DNA of 64,000 nt from an archaeon UBA583 (GCA_002506365.1 DAXK01000048.1:1-64000), one strand, 5' to 3'; numbered from the stretch's first letter, positions 51,905 to 61,984 are shown. A program made the numbers and translations. The notes: generated from the letters alone by a model not told the origin.

Positions 51905-54301
51905 TTATTCTTTCTCTTTTTTAACTGATTCTTTTTTTTCAGTAGCTTTCTTATCTGTAGCTTTTTTTGCTGGCGCTTTCTTTTTAGCAGTTTTAGGTTT
52001 TGGAACAATTGGGTTTTCTACATCAACCTTTCCTCCCTTAATTTGCATCATAGTTTTACATTTAGGATAATTATTACAACCTAAAAATTCTCCATAAAAA
52101 GACTTTCTTAAAACCATTTGACCTTCCTTACAATTAGGACAAACCATATTTTGTTCATCATACTTTTTCTCAACTTCCGCCTCAGGTTTTTTATCTGGAT
52201 TTACCATATATCTTTGTAATTGACCCTCTGACTTTCCAGCTAAACACCAAATTTTCCCATTTTCATCAACAGCATCTTCCTCAAGACCTTTAATCACTGG
52301 CACATTTGGAGCAGAATAAATATTTTTACAATCTGGATACTTGTTACATGCAAAAAATCTTCCAGGTCCATTTTTTTGTTTTCTTAAAACTAAATACCCT
52401 TCATCACACTTATTACATTTAGCAATCTTAGTTGCTTGAAATACTGCTAACTTTGAAGCTGTTGCTAACTGTTTACCTAAATCTGCTTCCTTAGACTTAA
52501 TATCTCCTAATACAACTTCTAACTTTGCTTTTGCTTCAGCTAATACTTTATCAGGTGTTGTTTTTTCCAAACGAACATCCTCCATTTCATCCTCAAATTG
52601 TCTAGTTAAAGCTTCATCTACCAACATTGGAACTTCTCTAGCTAAAATTTCATCCATTGATAATCCTAATTCAGTAACTTTGATAGATTTATCAACAATA
52701 AAAGCTCTCTTTTTCAAATTCTCTAAAATCTCGGCTCTTGTAGCTTTAGTCCCTAAATTTCTTTTTTCCAATTCCTTAATAATACTTGCATCAGTATATC
52801 TTTTAGGAGGATTTGTCTCTTTATCAACCTTAGAAATTTCTTTATTTGTAACAGTATCACCTTCATTTAAAACAGGTAATTCAACATCTTTAGCTTTTAC
52901 ATAAGGAGCATATAATTCATGCCAATTTTTAATTACAGTTCTAGTTCCCTGTAAAACAAAATCGTGAGAATTAACATCAACTCTAATTGTATTAGTTTCC
53001 TTAACTGCGGGTTCCCCAAACACTGCAAAAAATCTCTTCACAACTAAATCATAAACTTTCATCTCATACTGATCTAAACTTTTAGGAACTTCTCCTGTTG
53101 GATGAATCGCAGGGTGAGCAGGATCATCTTTTTTACCCTCATTTGGTTTAATCTTAGGGTTAATTTCTAAAACTTTAGCAACAAAATCTTTATACTTTGC
53201 TTGTCTATTTAATTGATCTAAAACATTCTTTAAATTTAATTCCTCAGGTAACTTTTGTGAAGAAGTTCTAGGATAAGAAGTAACTCCCTCAATATATAAC
53301 TTTTGAGCAATTTCAAGTGTTCTCTTTGGAGAATAACCAAATAAATTTGAAGACTCCATCTGTAAAGAAGTTAAATCAAAAGGTAATGGAACTGCTTGAT
53401 TAAATTTCTTAGCTGAAATTTCAGTAATCTTCCCATCTTTTCCAGTTGTCTCACTAACAACTTGATTTGCAAACTCTTCATCAAAAACTTTATGCTTATC
53501 AACAGCAACCTTTTTCCCATCTTCATCAACAGCTGCTTCTAAAATTTTCTTTCTCTCAGCAATTTTATCTTTAGGTAACTCATAATGTAAATTTACATCA
53601 ATACTTTCACAAGTTCCATCCATAAAAATTTCAGAATACTTTTCAGGTTCAAAAGCTGCAATCTTTCTTTCCCTTTCAGCTAAAAAATGTAAAGCTGGAG
53701 CTTGAACACGCCCAGTTGACATAACTTTAAACTGTCCAGCACCCTTCTTAATAGACTCAGTAAATGCTCTTGACAAATTAATTCCATAATACCAATCTAA
53801 ATTATGTCTAGTAACTCCAGCATTAGCTTGACCCCAAACAAGTGTAGGTAATTTATTTTCATATGACTTAATTAAATCTTTTTTAGTAAGTGTTGAAAAC
53901 TTCATTCTTTGAGCATCCTTTAACCCTAAAGCATGTAAAACAACATTTAAACCAATAACTTCTCCCTCAATATCAAAGTCAGACGCAACAGTTACACTAT
54001 CAGCTTCCTTTCCTAATTTTTTAATTGCATCAATATAATCTTTAGTATAAGCTGCAGCCTTATTCATTTTATATGTAGGTTTCCACTCAGTATCAAAAAC
54101 TGGATACTTCCAACTCTCTCCACCCTTTTCACCTAAACCATACAAATGACCAACAGCAGAACAAACCCTAATTTGTTTTCCATTGTGTGTTAAAGAAAAA
54201 AAATTTACTTTTTCACGAACTTTCATTGCTGTTTTATCAGCAAGAGCATTAGCGATTTTTTCAGCCGCTTGAGGTTTTTCAGAAATAATAAGTTCATACA
54301 T
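51905..54301 (-). CDS. topA: DNA topoisomerase I (type IA)
   Basis: 798 aa. The N-terminal Toprim domain has ISEKPQAAEKIA and ASDFDIEGEVIG. The catalytic Tyr lies in GVTSYPRTSSQKLP (about residue 340). Two four-Cys zinc fingers follow near the end (CNKCDEGY...CNKYPDC and CPNCKEGQ...CNNYPKC), and the protein ends in a Lys/Ala-rich tail. It relaxes negative supercoils, opposing the gyrase encoded at 24-26 kb. Confidence 0.97.
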   Translation of the reverse strand: MYELIISEKPQAAEKIANALADKTAMKVREKVNFFSLTHNGKQIRVCSAVGHLYGLGEKGGESWKYPVFDTEWKPTYKMNKAAAYTKDYIDAIKKLGKEADSVTVASDFDIEGEVIGLNVVLHALGLKDAQRMKFSTLTKKDLIKSYENKLPTLVWGQANAGVTRHNLDWYYGINLSRAFTESIKKGAGQFKVMSTGRVQAPALHFLAERERKIAAFEPEKYSEIFMDGTCESIDVNLHYELPKDKIAERKKILEAAVDEDGKKVAVDKHKVFDEEFANQVVSETTGKDGKITEISAKKFNQAVPLPFDLTSLQMESSNLFGYSPKRTLEIAQKLYIEGVTSYPRTSSQKLPEELNLKNVLDQLNRQAKYKDFVAKVLEINPKIKPNEGKKDDPAHPAIHPTGEVPKSLDQYEMKVYDLVVKRFFAVFGEPAVKETNTIRVDVNSHDFVLQGTRTVIKNWHELYAPYVKAKDVELPVLNEGDTVTNKEISKVDKETNPPKRYTDASIIKELEKRNLGTKATRAEILENLKKRAFIVDKSIKVTELGLSMDEILAREVPMLVDEALTRQFEDEMEDVRLEKTTPDKVLAEAKAKLEVVLGDIKSKEADLGKQLATASKLAVFQATKIAKCNKCDEGYLVLRKQKNGPGRFFACNKYPDCKNIYSAPNVPVIKGLEEDAVDENGKIWCLAGKSEGQLQRYMVNPDKKPEAEVEKKYDEQNMVCPNCKEGQMVLRKSFYGEFLGCNNYPKCKTMMQIKGGKVDVENPIVPKPKTAKKKAPAKKATDKKATEKKESVKKEKE

Positions 54302-54483
54302 TTTTTATTAATAATATAAAACATCTAAAATGTTTTTTTATAATAAAATCAAAATATTCTTCTTTATATATCTTTGTTATCAATCTAATACATTTTTATC
54401 AAATTTAACAAATTATTAAACCTATTCATTAGTATAGTATAAAAAACAAGTTTTATAAATATAAAAATTCATATCTATTATCC

Positions 54484-55317
54484 ATGACGCCAGAAGAAAA
54501 AATAATTCAAATCAAAAATTTGGGAATAGAAAATTTATGTATTCTTTCAGATTTTGACGATACAATATCAAAAGGAATAAAATCAGACGGTACTAAAAGT
54601 TCTAATTCTTTTTCAGTATATGTAAACAACCCAGATTTGATGGGTGAACAAATGAATAAGGAAATTTCAAGATTATATAATTTTTATTATCCAATTGAAC
54701 AAGATCCAAATATGCCTAAACAAGAAAAAGAAAAAATTATTGTTAAATGGTGGGAATCTACATTTAAAGAATATAAAAAACACGGATATTGTAAAGATAC
54801 AATTAAAAAGATTGTTGATAATAAACTAATGGAACTAAAAGATAAAACTGATGAGTTTTTAGAATTTACAGTAAAACACAATATTGATACTGTAATATTC
54901 TCAGCAGGAATCTATAACTTAATTCATAAATTTTTAGAATTAAATCATGTTGACCATAAAAATATTCATGTTGTAGCAAATAAATTCAAATTTGATGAAT
55001 CTGGTTTTTTTACACACACATACGGAGATATAATTCACTCTATGAATAAAACATTCTTTGAACTTTCAAGAATTCCAGTATATGAAGAACTAACTCAAAA
55101 AAAATCCTGTATAATATTAGGTGATTCATTATCTGATACTTATATGACAAAAGGTGCAAACTTTCAAGTAGAATTAAAAATTGGTTTTTTAAATACTCTG
55201 CCAGAAGATCCAGCTTACAAAATGAGACTAAAAGCGCACCAAGAAAAATTTGATATTGTTTTACAAGGTCAAGAAGATTTCACAAAAATTAACAAAATAT
55301 TAAAACAAATTATATAA
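54484..55317 (+). CDS. pyrimidine 5'-nucleotidase (UMPH-1/NT5C3-like, HAD)
   Basis: 277 aa. ILSDFDDTIS (Asp23, Asp25) is the HAD nucleophile. YNFYYPIEQDPNMPKQEKE, IVKWWESTF, VIFSAGIYNLIHKFLE and ILGDSLSDTYM follow the eukaryotic cytosolic 5'-nucleotidase III family (LLNHYYPIE..., EWW, IFSAGIGD, LGDSxGD). It dephosphorylates pyrimidine nucleoside monophosphates. TTTTATAAAT centred about 28 nt before the ATG gives the promoter. Confidence 0.85.
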   Translation: MTPEEKIIQIKNLGIENLCILSDFDDTISKGIKSDGTKSSNSFSVYVNNPDLMGEQMNKEISRLYNFYYPIEQDPNMPKQEKEKIIVKWWESTFKEYKKHGYCKDTIKKIVDNKLMELKDKTDEFLEFTVKHNIDTVIFSAGIYNLIHKFLELNHVDHKNIHVVANKFKFDESGFFTHTYGDIIHSMNKTFFELSRIPVYEELTQKKSCIILGDSLSDTYMTKGANFQVELKIGFLNTLPEDPAYKMRLKAHQEKFDIVLQGQEDFTKINKILKQII

Positions 55318-55391
55318 TTTTTTTAATAATTTAAATTAAAATAAAAATTAAATAATGTATTCATTTTTTCTAATTCAATTAATTATTTAAT

Positions 55392-55697
55392 TTAATCTGA
55401 ATTAATTTGTTTTACAATTCTAATATTATTTTTATCATAAATACAAACATATTCATCAAAAATAATATTAAATGAAGTTAAAGTTCCATACTTCAAATTC
55501 CAATCATGTTCAATTAAATCTCTATTATTATTAGAAATTCTATAACTTTGATTTTCTAAATTATATAAAATAGGTAATCCATTTTTTTTCAAAATAGATT
55601 CAAAATGCATCTCCAATTCAGAACTTACACAAAATTCAAAACTCTTAATTTTATTCTCTAAATTATTATTAAATTCTGTTCCAAAATCACAAACCAT
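55392..55697 (-). CDS. small protein of unknown function
   Basis: 101 aa, acidic, soluble, no recognised motif (ends TSFNIIFDEYVCIYDKNNIR). An ATATATATAAA sequence on this strand lies about 26 nt upstream, which supports a real gene. It follows the decayed lysA-like pseudogene. Confidence 0.5.
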   Translation of the reverse strand: MVCDFGTEFNNNLENKIKSFEFCVSSELEMHFESILKKNGLPILYNLENQSYRISNNNRDLIEHDWNLKYGTLTSFNIIFDEYVCIYDKNNIRIVKQINSD

Positions 55698-55761
55698 ATC
55701 CCAATATGGTTTTTAATATATATAAATTTGTCGAAAATTAAAATTCATTAAAATTAATAAA

Positions 55762-56119
55762 TTAAAATTCACTATCAATTTTTGGTAACTTTCTATCAAC
55801 AGCAAATTTATCATTATTTTCACATAATGACCCAACAACATCATAAGTAAAATCATTAACATTATTTTCCTTTCCTAAAACAACAATATGATGAACAACC
55901 TCCACCAAATCCAACTGAACTTAAACTCTTTAAAATATGTGGATTTGGATTAGCCTTAACAGCAAAATATTCTTTAAAACCTCTATTCCAACTAAAAGCA
56001 TTTTTTAATTTTTTAGCATTTTTAATCATAGCCCTTTAATCATAAATATAAAACGGAGTTGAAAACTCCTCGCTAATCTTTTCAATTCTCTCTTTTGTAA
56101 ACGGTAATACTCTATTCAT
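55762..56119 (-). pseudogene. lysA-like PLP decarboxylase remnant
   Basis: Begins MNRVLPFTKERIEKISEEFS, TPFYIYD and then TAA at 56036-56038 (probably GAA in the ancestor: YDERAMIKNAKKL). The reading continues in frame through FSWNRGFKEYFAVKANPNPH (the PLP-lysine region AVKAN) to VGFGGGCSS. A frameshift and the loss of roughly 200 codons then join it to FTYDVVGSLCENNDKFAVDR and LPKIDSEF, the diaminopimelate-decarboxylase-type CESxD segment. It is the last member of the GCS2/AstE operon, 2 nt after AstE. One stop, one frameshift and one large deletion make it non-functional. Confidence 0.85.
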
Positions 56120-56121
56120 TT

Positions 56122-57069
56122 TTAATTCTCATCATAAATATAAAATCCACTCTCGATTAATCTATCAAATTCATTATTAAATAAATTAATTGTGCAATTT
56201 TTCTTAAAATAAACTTTTCCATTTTCAACATAAAAATATTTTTCAATATCTAATTCATTAAATCTAAAAAAATCTAAATTGTCGCAATCAGCAAAAAACT
56301 CACCAGCACTAATTTTAGTAATATTTAAACTCTCAATATCTTCTCTAATAATCACATCATTTAAACTTGTATTCTCATTAAATTTAATATTTACTTCTCC
56401 ATTAAAAACGCCTTGTGAGATATCAAAAACATTCAAATTTTCATAATTACACACTTCAAAAATTTGAAAAAACTTTCTAATTGTATTAAATGCAAATTCA
56501 TCAGCACCAGTAGTTTTATTAGAACCACATTCAACAATAAAACTAGGACAAATATCTCTAGTTAAATCCACAAATAAATTTTCATCTCCTCTATTAATAA
56601 AAGTAAATTCACAAAATTTTCTTGAAACATTAATACTAAACTCATCAGTATTTGAAGTAAAACAATGTTGAATTAAATTTGAACAATTATATGAATGTAA
56701 ATCTAAAATTCCAACTAAATTTAAAGACTGTAAAAATTCATAAATTTCATACGCTTTTAATTCAATTTCACTTGTTGGGTTTTGAGTCCAAATTCTATTA
56801 AAATTCACATCAATTAATCTCTCACAAAATCTAGCAGCATTAACATTCCCAATCATAAAATACACATCACAATTATAATTTTGATTTGAATCTAATTCAT
56901 TTAAAATCGCATTCAAACCACAAACTTCATCCCCATGTAAAATAGTTGAAATAAAAACCGCTCTTGAACTATCATTTCCTTTTTTTCTAAAAATTGAAAA
57001 ATCATCATAATTATTAATTAAATAATTTAAATCTTGATTTTCAATTTCCTCAAACTCATAAATATTCAT
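56122..57069 (-). CDS. succinylglutamate desuccinylase/aspartoacylase family protein
   Basis: 315 aa. Zinc-carboxypeptidase-like motifs: TILHGDEVCGL (His, Glu ligands), VNFNRIW, GILDLHSYNC (third ligand His) and FIVECGS (catalytic Glu region). Family members remove an acyl or peptide-like cap from an amino acid (aspartoacylase, AstE). It lies between a glutamate-cysteine-ligase-like gene and a decarboxylase pseudogene, suggesting a pathway of conjugated amino acids. Overall length suits the family. Confidence 0.8.
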   Translation of the reverse strand: MNIYEFEEIENQDLNYLINNYDDFSIFRKKGNDSSRAVFISTILHGDEVCGLNAILNELDSNQNYNCDVYFMIGNVNAARFCERLIDVNFNRIWTQNPTSEIELKAYEIYEFLQSLNLVGILDLHSYNCSNLIQHCFTSNTDEFSINVSRKFCEFTFINRGDENLFVDLTRDICPSFIVECGSNKTTGADEFAFNTIRKFFQIFEVCNYENLNVFDISQGVFNGEVNIKFNENTSLNDVIIREDIESLNITKISAGEFFADCDNLDFFRFNELDIEKYFYVENGKVYFKKNCTINLFNNEFDRLIESGFYIYDEN

Positions 57070-57080
57070 TTTAATTTACC

Positions 57081-58259
57081 TCAATTATAATCAAATTCAT
57101 TTAAAATTTCATCTAAATAATTATTTGTCCCCATTCTAATTTGCTGTTGCGCTCTAGTCTCCTCAAGTAATGGAATTAAATTTTCAACATAACTAAATGA
57201 AACCTCATCTAAATAATCTCTAGCCTGTGAAATCATCAAATGAGCATAATCTCTTAAATTTCTATCGTCCACTTGACAATTTAAACCAAATCTTCCAGCA
57301 TTTGAACTCAAAACTTCTAATTCATTAGTATTAGATGAAATATTTGATAAAACATTATTCCCATCCAAGCAAGATAAAATATGCCCTTCAAGTAATGCAC
57401 TAACACCTAAATTTTCACCTAATGTGCAAAGCATATCGCAAGGTCTATATTCAACTCTAATCTCATCATTTGCAAATTTATTTCCGGCTTTATCCTCAGT
57501 CCTAGGTCTAATATCAACATATAATTGTGATTCAACTCCAACAGGATTTCCACGACCACCAAAATGAGTCAAATAATCAATATAATCATCATAAGATTCA
57601 TAACTTTCAGGAATTCCAAATCCACAAATTGTATCTTCTAAATTTACATTTCCTTTACCTTCACATCTCTCCCAAATATGTCTTCTACCATTTAAAATAG
57701 GATGTCCGCCATTTCTTTCCAAATAGGAATTAGTATGAACTCTACTATTTTGAAAAACAGGTGAATTTGCTGTTAAAGCAACCATAATTGGAATAGTTGG
57801 ACGCAAAATATTATTTAAATAAATAATTTGTTCAGTCTCACTCATTTCTGAACCAACTAATGAATAATTAACTTGAAAAGCTTGTAATCCCGTTTCCAAT
57901 TCAACACCCTCACCATTAGCAAAATCAAACATTTCGTTTGTACTATTTGTGATATTATTTAATCTTTCATTTGGACTAACCAATGGATTAAATTCTAAGG
58001 GAAAAGCGCCAACAGATAACAATCTTGAACCCTCATCTAATCTAGATTGAACCATATTAACATATTCTTTAATATTTGATTCTAATTCTAAATAACTAGT
58101 TGACGGATTTGACGCAATTTCAAATTGGTATGGTCCATATTCATGAGATATATTCTCATGCCCTAAATCTCTTACAATATTATAAACATTTGAATTTGGG
58201 TTAAAATTTTCATCAGTTACAAAAAATTCTAACTCCAATCCTTTTTTTACACTTATCAT
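57081..58259 (-). CDS. glutamate-cysteine ligase family 2 (GCS2/YbdK-like) carboxylate-amine ligase
   Basis: 392 aa. GLELEFFVTD opens the ATP/Mg site; IMVALTANSPVFQNS and IRVEYRPCD, together with HEYGPYQFEIASNPS, are family hallmarks. GCS2 enzymes join the gamma-carboxyl of glutamate to an amine, most often cysteine. The following desuccinylase-like and (formerly) decarboxylase-like genes argue for a substrate other than plain glutathione synthesis. First gene of the operon. Confidence 0.85.
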   Translation of the reverse strand: MISVKKGLELEFFVTDENFNPNSNVYNIVRDLGHENISHEYGPYQFEIASNPSTSYLELESNIKEYVNMVQSRLDEGSRLLSVGAFPLEFNPLVSPNERLNNITNSTNEMFDFANGEGVELETGLQAFQVNYSLVGSEMSETEQIIYLNNILRPTIPIMVALTANSPVFQNSRVHTNSYLERNGGHPILNGRRHIWERCEGKGNVNLEDTICGFGIPESYESYDDYIDYLTHFGGRGNPVGVESQLYVDIRPRTEDKAGNKFANDEIRVEYRPCDMLCTLGENLGVSALLEGHILSCLDGNNVLSNISSNTNELEVLSSNAGRFGLNCQVDDRNLRDYAHLMISQARDYLDEVSFSYVENLIPLLEETRAQQQIRMGTNNYLDEILNEFDYN

Positions 58260-58330
58260 AGTAATAATAAATTATATAAATAATATTAACATAATGTATA
58301 TTATTATACAAATAATTACAAAACTGTAAA

Positions 58331-58987
58331 ATGAAACAAATAACTAAACAAGTAGAACAAATTCTATCAAATAAACCGTTTATTCAACAAGGATTACTAA
58401 AAGGAATAATGAATGTAGCAGCATTAAGTGAAGAATTTATACCTGAGATTGAAGCAAATTTAAAGACTAAAATTAATTTTTCATCCGTAAATATGGCAAT
58501 TAGAAGATATGCTGAAAAATTAGAAAAAGCTGATTTTAATCAAGTTTATTTTGAAAAAACAACTTCTTTAAACATTAAATCAAATTTAATGGAAATTACA
58601 ATTTATAAAAATGAAAATGTTCAAAATTATATTAAAAAATTATACAAATTAATTAACATGCAATCAGGAGATTTTTTAACAATAACTCAAGGACTTCACG
58701 AAGTAATGATAATTTTTGACGAAAAATATAAAGAAGAGATAATAGAAATTTTACCTAAAAAAATAATTAAATACTCACAAACAGACATCGCAAGTTTAAC
58801 AATGAGTATACCACAAACATCAGTAGATTCAGTTGGTTTTTATTATACAATAACTAAAACACTAGCTTGGGAAAACGTTCCAATTATTGATATTGTATCA
58901 ACATACACAGAAATAACAATATTATTATCAAGCGAAAATGTAGGTAAATCCTTTGATGTATTAAAAAAATTAATATCAAACAAATAA
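58331..58987 (+). CDS. HTH plus ACT-domain regulator, copy 1
   Basis: 218 aa. The N-terminal third (about 1-66: QQGLLKGIMNVAALSEEFIP, SSVNMAIRRYAEKLE) is a winged helix. The remainder has two ACT-like halves, with VDSVGFYYTITKTLAWENVP and TEITILLSSENVGKSFDVL in the last. The whole protein is paralogous to the one at 59813. Such proteins respond to small ligands such as amino acids. It is divergent from the GCS2/AstE operon and is a candidate regulator of it. Confidence 0.7.
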   Translation: MKQITKQVEQILSNKPFIQQGLLKGIMNVAALSEEFIPEIEANLKTKINFSSVNMAIRRYAEKLEKADFNQVYFEKTTSLNIKSNLMEITIYKNENVQNYIKKLYKLINMQSGDFLTITQGLHEVMIIFDEKYKEEIIEILPKKIIKYSQTDIASLTMSIPQTSVDSVGFYYTITKTLAWENVPIIDIVSTYTEITILLSSENVGKSFDVLKKLISNK

Positions 58988-59036
58988 GAAACAAACCTCA
59001 AAAAAATCAAAATTTAAAATATTTTTAATTTTATAT

Positions 59037-59702
59037 TTATTCTAAAATATGATACAAATTTCCTTTAAAATGTTCTTTTGAAATAATTTTAAACCCACAA
59101 GATAAAATCAAATTATCTAGTTCATCTTCATCAAATAAATAATAAAATCTATCTAATTTTTCACCATCTAAATCATAAGTTACACGAACTTTTTTATCAT
59201 CTCCTTGATCAAATACAAATTTTTTTTTTTTAATTTGTTTATCTAAAAATTCTTTTTCAGGAAACCAATTAGAAATTAAAATTTTTCCACTTGACTTTAA
59301 AATTCTTCTAAATTCAACTAAAGCCTTTTTTTGTAAATCTACATCTAATAAATGATGAAATGCTGCAATACACACAATAGAATCAAATGAATCTGATTCA
59401 ATTGGAATATTTGTAAAATCACAACAAACAGTCCTATAACCCTTTTCACTAACAGTCTTTAACTGTCCTGAAGATATATCTGAACCAACTAAATTACTTT
59501 TTAAAAATCCACTCTGCTCTGCTAATTGTAAATGACGTCCACCTCCACAACCTAAATCTAAAAATTGTAACTTTTCCTTATCTGAAAAACTCTCAACAAA
59601 CTCAACTACAGGTTTCCAAAAATATTGTCTTTTAGTTTCCCAATTCTCACAAATTTTATTATAAGTTTCTTCATTAATTTTAGTATAATTAGTATTTTCC
59701 AT
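59037..59702 (-). CDS. class I SAM-dependent methyltransferase (TRM9/ALKBH8-like)
   Basis: 221 aa. LQFLDLGCGGGRHLQLA is motif I, SFDSIVCIAAFHHLLDVDLQ the post-II region, and ALVEFRRILKSSGKILIS motif IV-V; these are close to the TRM9/ALKBH8 group that methylates wobble-uridine carboxymethyl groups in tRNA. RFYYLFDEDELDNLI near the C-terminus is also group-like. Flanked by the paralogous HTH-ACT regulators. Confidence 0.8.
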   Translation of the reverse strand: MENTNYTKINEETYNKICENWETKRQYFWKPVVEFVESFSDKEKLQFLDLGCGGGRHLQLAEQSGFLKSNLVGSDISSGQLKTVSEKGYRTVCCDFTNIPIESDSFDSIVCIAAFHHLLDVDLQKKALVEFRRILKSSGKILISNWFPEKEFLDKQIKKKKFVFDQGDDKKVRVTYDLDGEKLDRFYYLFDEDELDNLILSCGFKIISKEHFKGNLYHILE

Positions 59703-59812
59703 TTTTATTAAATCCTAATAAAATTAATTTATATTAATATATAAACTTATTTTACAACTAAAATTAAAATTTATACAAAAATGTTTTAAATAAAACAATT
59801 TTACATAATTTT

Positions 59813-60460
59813 ATGTCTAAAACAAAAACTTCAACTGCTCAACTAGCGATAGAATATGTTAAAAAAAATCCAAGTATCGAAACTTGCCTACAAAATGAAT
59901 TAATTAATTATTCATCTCTTTCAAGATTAATTGCTAAAAAACTTGAACTTAAAAATCAAACTTCTATTGACGCAATCTTAATTTCACTAAGAAGATACCA
60001 AAAAGAACTAACTTCAAAAAAAGAATCTCAAAAACCAATTGAAAATTTATTAAAAAATTCAGACATTGAAATTAAAAATAAAATTGTAAGATTTGTAGTA
60101 TCTAAACAAATTGAAATTGAAAAAATCTTTGAACTTCAAAAACAAATTAAAACTCAATTTGGATTATTCTATGTATTTGAAGGAAGTGATAATTACACAA
60201 TAATTACTCAAGAAAAATACTTTGATTTATGTTCTGAAAACTTTATAGATAAAATTATTTATTCAGGAAAAGACTTAGCATTTGTAATGATAAATTCTCC
60301 TCCAGAAATTGAAGAAATAACTGGAGTAATATCATATATTACAAGATTATTTTCAGACTATAATGTTAATGCTTTAGAAATATTATCTTTCTGGAAAGAT
60401 ACATTTATTGTAATTGAAAAAAAAGATATTCAAAAAGTATTAGAATTTTTAGAATTTTAA
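59813..60460 (+). CDS. HTH plus ACT-domain regulator, copy 2
   Basis: 215 aa, colinear with the 218-aa protein at 58331: an N-terminal HTH (YSSLSRLIAKKLELKNQTS, DAILISLRRYQKEL), then a beta-alpha-beta pair and a final ACT-like unit (EIEEITGVISYITRLFSDYN, WKDTFIVIEKKDIQKVLEFL). The copies have diverged strongly. GTTTTAAATAAAAC about 26 nt upstream is the likely promoter. Confidence 0.7.
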   Translation: MSKTKTSTAQLAIEYVKKNPSIETCLQNELINYSSLSRLIAKKLELKNQTSIDAILISLRRYQKELTSKKESQKPIENLLKNSDIEIKNKIVRFVVSKQIEIEKIFELQKQIKTQFGLFYVFEGSDNYTIITQEKYFDLCSENFIDKIIYSGKDLAFVMINSPPEIEEITGVISYITRLFSDYNVNALEILSFWKDTFIVIEKKDIQKVLEFLEF

Positions 60461-60466
60461 TAATCT

Positions 60467-61423
60467 TTAATTTTTAACATCTAAAAATTTATCTAAAATT
60501 GTTAATTTCATTCCCTTAGAAATATCAAACTCAACATTTGCATAAAGAGGTAAAAATGCGTGTGGAAAATAATGTCCAAACTCATCTATTTTCATAATTG
60601 GAAAATCATATTCTTTTAACAAATTAAAAACAATATCCTCATAATTAATATGGGACTCAGTTTCCTCACCATCAAACTCAAAAATATGTCCAATAACTAA
60701 AGCTGATATTTTATCAAAAACTCCAACTTGTTTTAATTGCGTAATTCTTGCAATTAAACCTGAAACATCTGGTTTATGATCCTCTAAAAACAAAACCTTT
60801 TTATCAAAATCTGGAAAAAAAGGAGTTCCAAGTAATTTTAAAATTGATTTTGAATTACAACCAACAATTTCTCCAGAAAATTTCATAGAATCATTCTCAC
60901 GCATAAACTTCCACGGGAAATATGGAACAATATCAGATTCACCCTTAAACAATCTTTCTTGAAAAAATTGTTGAGTATATTCATAATCAAACTCTTTTTT
61001 ATTTCCATACTTAGCATCACACCCATGAAAAGTATAAAAACCACACTTTTTAGAAATTGCCATTAACAAAACATCACAATCAGATTTCCCAACAATAATT
61101 TTAGGATTTTTAGAAATTAAATCATAATCTAAATAAGGTAATAACTCATTACAAGTTTGCCCACCTTGAAATAACCAAATTGCAGAAATATTTGGATCAG
61201 AAAACATTTCATTAATATAATCTGCTCTCTCTTTTGGAGAACTTGAAGATACATTAAATTCATCAGATTTCCCAAAATCTGAACTAAATACAACTTTTAA
61301 TCCTACTTCTCTCATATATGATACAAAATTACTAGCTAGTTCTTTATCATCAGAACTTACTTTTTTAGAAGGTGCTACAACTCCAACTGTATCCCCTCTT
61401 TTTAATCCATTAACTTTAAGCAT
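60467..61423 (-). CDS. LD-carboxypeptidase/MccF-like peptidase (S66)
   Basis: 318 aa. RGDTVGVVAPSKKVSS and FQGGQTCNELLPYLDYDLIS, then IIVGKSDCDVLLMAISKKCG are the S66 signatures, with Ser in GKSD as the nucleophile, where the usual motif is G(Y/F)SD. C-terminal LFLEDHKPD and FGHYFPHAFLPL follow the family. Members cut the L,D bond in muropeptides or inactivate microcin C7. Archaea lack murein, so self-immunity to a nucleotide-peptide toxin or scavenging is more likely. Confidence 0.82.
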   Translation of the reverse strand: MLKVNGLKRGDTVGVVAPSKKVSSDDKELASNFVSYMREVGLKVVFSSDFGKSDEFNVSSSSPKERADYINEMFSDPNISAIWLFQGGQTCNELLPYLDYDLISKNPKIIVGKSDCDVLLMAISKKCGFYTFHGCDAKYGNKKEFDYEYTQQFFQERLFKGESDIVPYFPWKFMRENDSMKFSGEIVGCNSKSILKLLGTPFFPDFDKKVLFLEDHKPDVSGLIARITQLKQVGVFDKISALVIGHIFEFDGEETESHINYEDIVFNLLKEYDFPIMKIDEFGHYFPHAFLPLYANVEFDISKGMKLTILDKFLDVKN

Positions 61424-61504
61424 AAAAAATTAAATTATCTAAACTTTAAAAATATGATTAATTTAAAACGCAGATTTATAAATTTAAAAAATTAAAATAA
61501 TTTT

Positions 61505-61921
61505 ATGGACATTTATTTATACCCACATAATGAACTTTTTAAAGAGGATAAATTAAAACAAGTAAGTGAATACTTAAAATCAAGATATTTTATTTTACAA
61601 AAAACTGCAGCTTTTTGTGATTCTTCTGAGTTTTTCATATTAAAAGATACTGAAAAAAGTGAAAACAGAAATAGTTATTGTAGTATTGAATTAATGAAAA
61701 ATACTATTCAAATTAATTTCCCAGTTAAAGATGAAGATTTCAAATTACTAGAAAATTTAAAACCAATTAGTTTTGAAAAACATTTTTTTCTCGATACAAT
61801 GAAATTTATAGTAGAAACATTACATCCTGAAGAATGGAGCACAAGTTCTATTCCAGCATATGTTGGAATGGTGTATGATTTTCATAATAAAATACTATTC
61901 ACGCCTAGTAGATATAAATAA
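61505..61921 (+). CDS. small protein of unknown function
   Basis: 138 aa, soluble, beta-rich in the middle (SYCSIELMKNTIQINFPVKD) with a C-terminal SIPAYVGMVYDFHNKILFTP. Not recognised. GATTTATAAATTT is centred about 26 nt before the ATG, so the gene and its start are supported. Confidence 0.6.
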   Translation: MDIYLYPHNELFKEDKLKQVSEYLKSRYFILQKTAAFCDSSEFFILKDTEKSENRNSYCSIELMKNTIQINFPVKDEDFKLLENLKPISFEKHFFLDTMKFIVETLHPEEWSTSSIPAYVGMVYDFHNKILFTPSRYK

Positions 61922-61984
61922 ACATAATTATATAATTTATATAATCAATTTATCTTATCTCTTAAAAATTAATTAAATTAATAA

